NCBI GenBank assembly: GCA_002452635.1
Contig: DKEU01000249.1
Coordinates: 1 to 5,900 of the forward strand
Length of the DNA stretch: 5,900 nt
Direction: 5' to 3'
DNA from: Desulfovibrionaceae bacterium UBA6814
GTDB taxonomy: Bacteria > Desulfobacterota > Desulfovibrionia > Desulfovibrionales > Desulfovibrionaceae
Shown here: positions 5,308-5,900 of the stretch, one piece after another
How the letters are laid out: each line of letters starts with the position of its first letter
How positions within the stretch are numbered: position 1 is the stretch's first letter
Translations under genes and position numbers: made by a program
The notes under the pieces: model-generated
Told to the model about the DNA's origin: nothing
Seen by the model: the letters and a program-made list of their open reading frames with translations, nothing else
The model's database searches: none

Positions 5308-5792
5308 GGCGCGGCCTCCAGCAGCCGGGCCAGCTCCTCCAGGCAGGCGCGCACCGTGGCCGCGCGCACCGTGGCCCGGTCGCCCGGGAACAGGAAACGC
5401 CGGGCGCGCACCGCGCCGGCCAGGTCCCAGGCCATCCACACCGTGCCCACGGGCTTGTCCGGGCTGCCGCCGCCCGGGCCGGCGATGCCGGACACGGCCA
5501 GGCCCGCGTCCGCGCCGGTGGCGCGCCGCGCGCCCGCGGCCATGGCCCGCACCACGGGCTCGCTCACCGCGCCGTGGGCGGCCAAGTCGGATTCGGGCAC
5601 GCCGAGCAGGCCGGACTTCACGGAGTTGGCATAGGCCACCACCCCGCCCGTGAACCAGTCGGAGCTGCCCGCCACGTCGGTGAGGGCCGCGGCGATGAGG
5701 CCCGCGGTGCAGGACTCGGCCGTGGCCAGGGTCCAGGCGCGGCCGCGCAGCAGGTCGCCGATGCGGGCGGCCAAGTCCAGGGTGTCGTCCAT
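5304..5792 (-). CDS. pncC: Nicotinamide-nucleotide amidohydrolase (stand-alone CinA C-terminal domain)
   Basis: This 162-aa protein consists only of the CinA C-terminal domain, matching the length of single-domain PncC proteins. Diagnostic stretches are TLATAESCTAGLIAAALTDVAGSSDWFTGGVVAYANSVK (21-59), HGAVSEPVVRAMAAGAR (73-89) and LAVSGIAGPGGGSPDKPVGTVW (98-119). The enzyme deamidates NMN to nicotinic acid mononucleotide, recycling pyridine nucleotide released by NAD-dependent DNA ligase and other NAD consumers. The N-terminal COG1058 (MoCF-like) domain of full CinA is absent: upstream of the ATG there is only intergenic DNA. The ribosome binding site is weak (GGGG a few bases before the ATG). 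A further upstream ATG would add a low-quality, non-homologous extension. Its stop overlaps the thpR start (GTGA), so the two are almost certainly co-translated. No strong promoter is evident. Confidence 0.93.
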   Translation of the reverse strand: MDDTLDLAARIGDLLRGRAWTLATAESCTAGLIAAALTDVAGSSDWFTGGVVAYANSVKSGLLGVPESDLAAHGAVSEPVVRAMAAGARRATGADAGLAVSGIAGPGGGSPDKPVGTVWMAWDLAGAVRARRFLFPGDRATVRAATVRACLEELARLLEAAP

Positions 5793-5858
5793 GGCCCCAG
5801 GGTAGCAACAGGAGGTTTGCCTTACAAGGCGGCTTGCGGTAGTTGCTGTCTGCCGTAC

Positions 5859-5900
5859 GGAAGAGGCTTCCCTCCGGGGGCTCAAGGGCCGACGGCCCTT
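5859..5900. repeat. Palindromic intergenic element, cut by the window edge
   Basis: Two hairpins lie close together: GGAAG 5859-5863 with CTTCC 5867-5871 (loop AGG), and AAGGGCC 5884-5890 with GGCCCTT 5894-5900 (loop GAC). Between them is a CCTCCGGGGGC segment. The layout (GAGGCTTCC, CTCCGG, then a 'GGGCC-loop-GGCCC' stem) resembles an intergenic repeat I recall as common in Desulfovibrio genomes, where a CCTCCGG box precedes a variable GC stem. Because the sequence stops at the stem's last base, its full extent and whether it terminates a neighbouring gene are unknown. Confidence 0.5.

Noticed and set aside
5793..5835. Sigma-70-like boxes for pncC (minus-strand TTGTAA and TACCCT, 17-bp spacing)
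   Set aside because: The match is weak, and the resulting start would fall almost on the ATG, leaving no leader; not good enough to annotate.

Overview
The window is a stretch of ordinary chromosome from a very G+C-rich bacterium. Codon third positions are almost always G or C. The gene content (a GGDEF-EAL signalling protein, a hisC-cmk pair followed by a universal stress protein, and a sigma-54-type promoter), together with the palindrome-rich intergenic DNA, resembles Desulfovibrionaceae and related sulfate reducers (Desulfobacterota). That placement rests on remembered gene order and sequence style, not on a database search. No phage, transposase, CRISPR array, tRNA or rRNA is visible.

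Layout, left to right: (1) the 3' 441 codons of a cyclic-di-GMP protein with intact GGDEF and EAL domains (+). (2) A 215-bp gap that holds a dense run of small perfect hairpins. (3) hisC (histidinol-phosphate aminotransferase) and cmk (cytidylate kinase), overlapping by 8 bp and so forming a translationally coupled pair (+). (4) A convergent gap of about 160 bp with three strong palindromes, one of them a 28-bp perfect palindrome and two of them usable as terminators in opposite directions. (5) A 150-aa ATP-binding-type universal stress protein (-). (6) A 307-bp divergent intergenic region with an A/T island and a very good sigma-54 (-24/-12) promoter. (7) A 160-aa protein I do not recognise, driven by that promoter (+). 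(8) One base pair later, on the opposite strand, thpR (2H-family RNA 2',3'-cyclic phosphodiesterase) and pncC (stand-alone CinA C-terminal domain, NMN amidohydrolase). The gene order of this pair is pncC then thpR, with a 4-base GTGA overlap. (9) A right edge with the beginning of another palindromic intergenic repeat.

The genes fall into small independent units: c-di-GMP signalling; amino acid plus nucleotide metabolism (hisC-cmk); stress response (usp); a sigma-54-controlled unknown; and salvage or RNA-end metabolism (pncC-thpR). I see no convincing undescribed multi-gene system. The parts most worth a second look are the hairpin array at 1336-1481, the sigma-54-controlled unknown protein, and the paired palindromes between cmk and usp.
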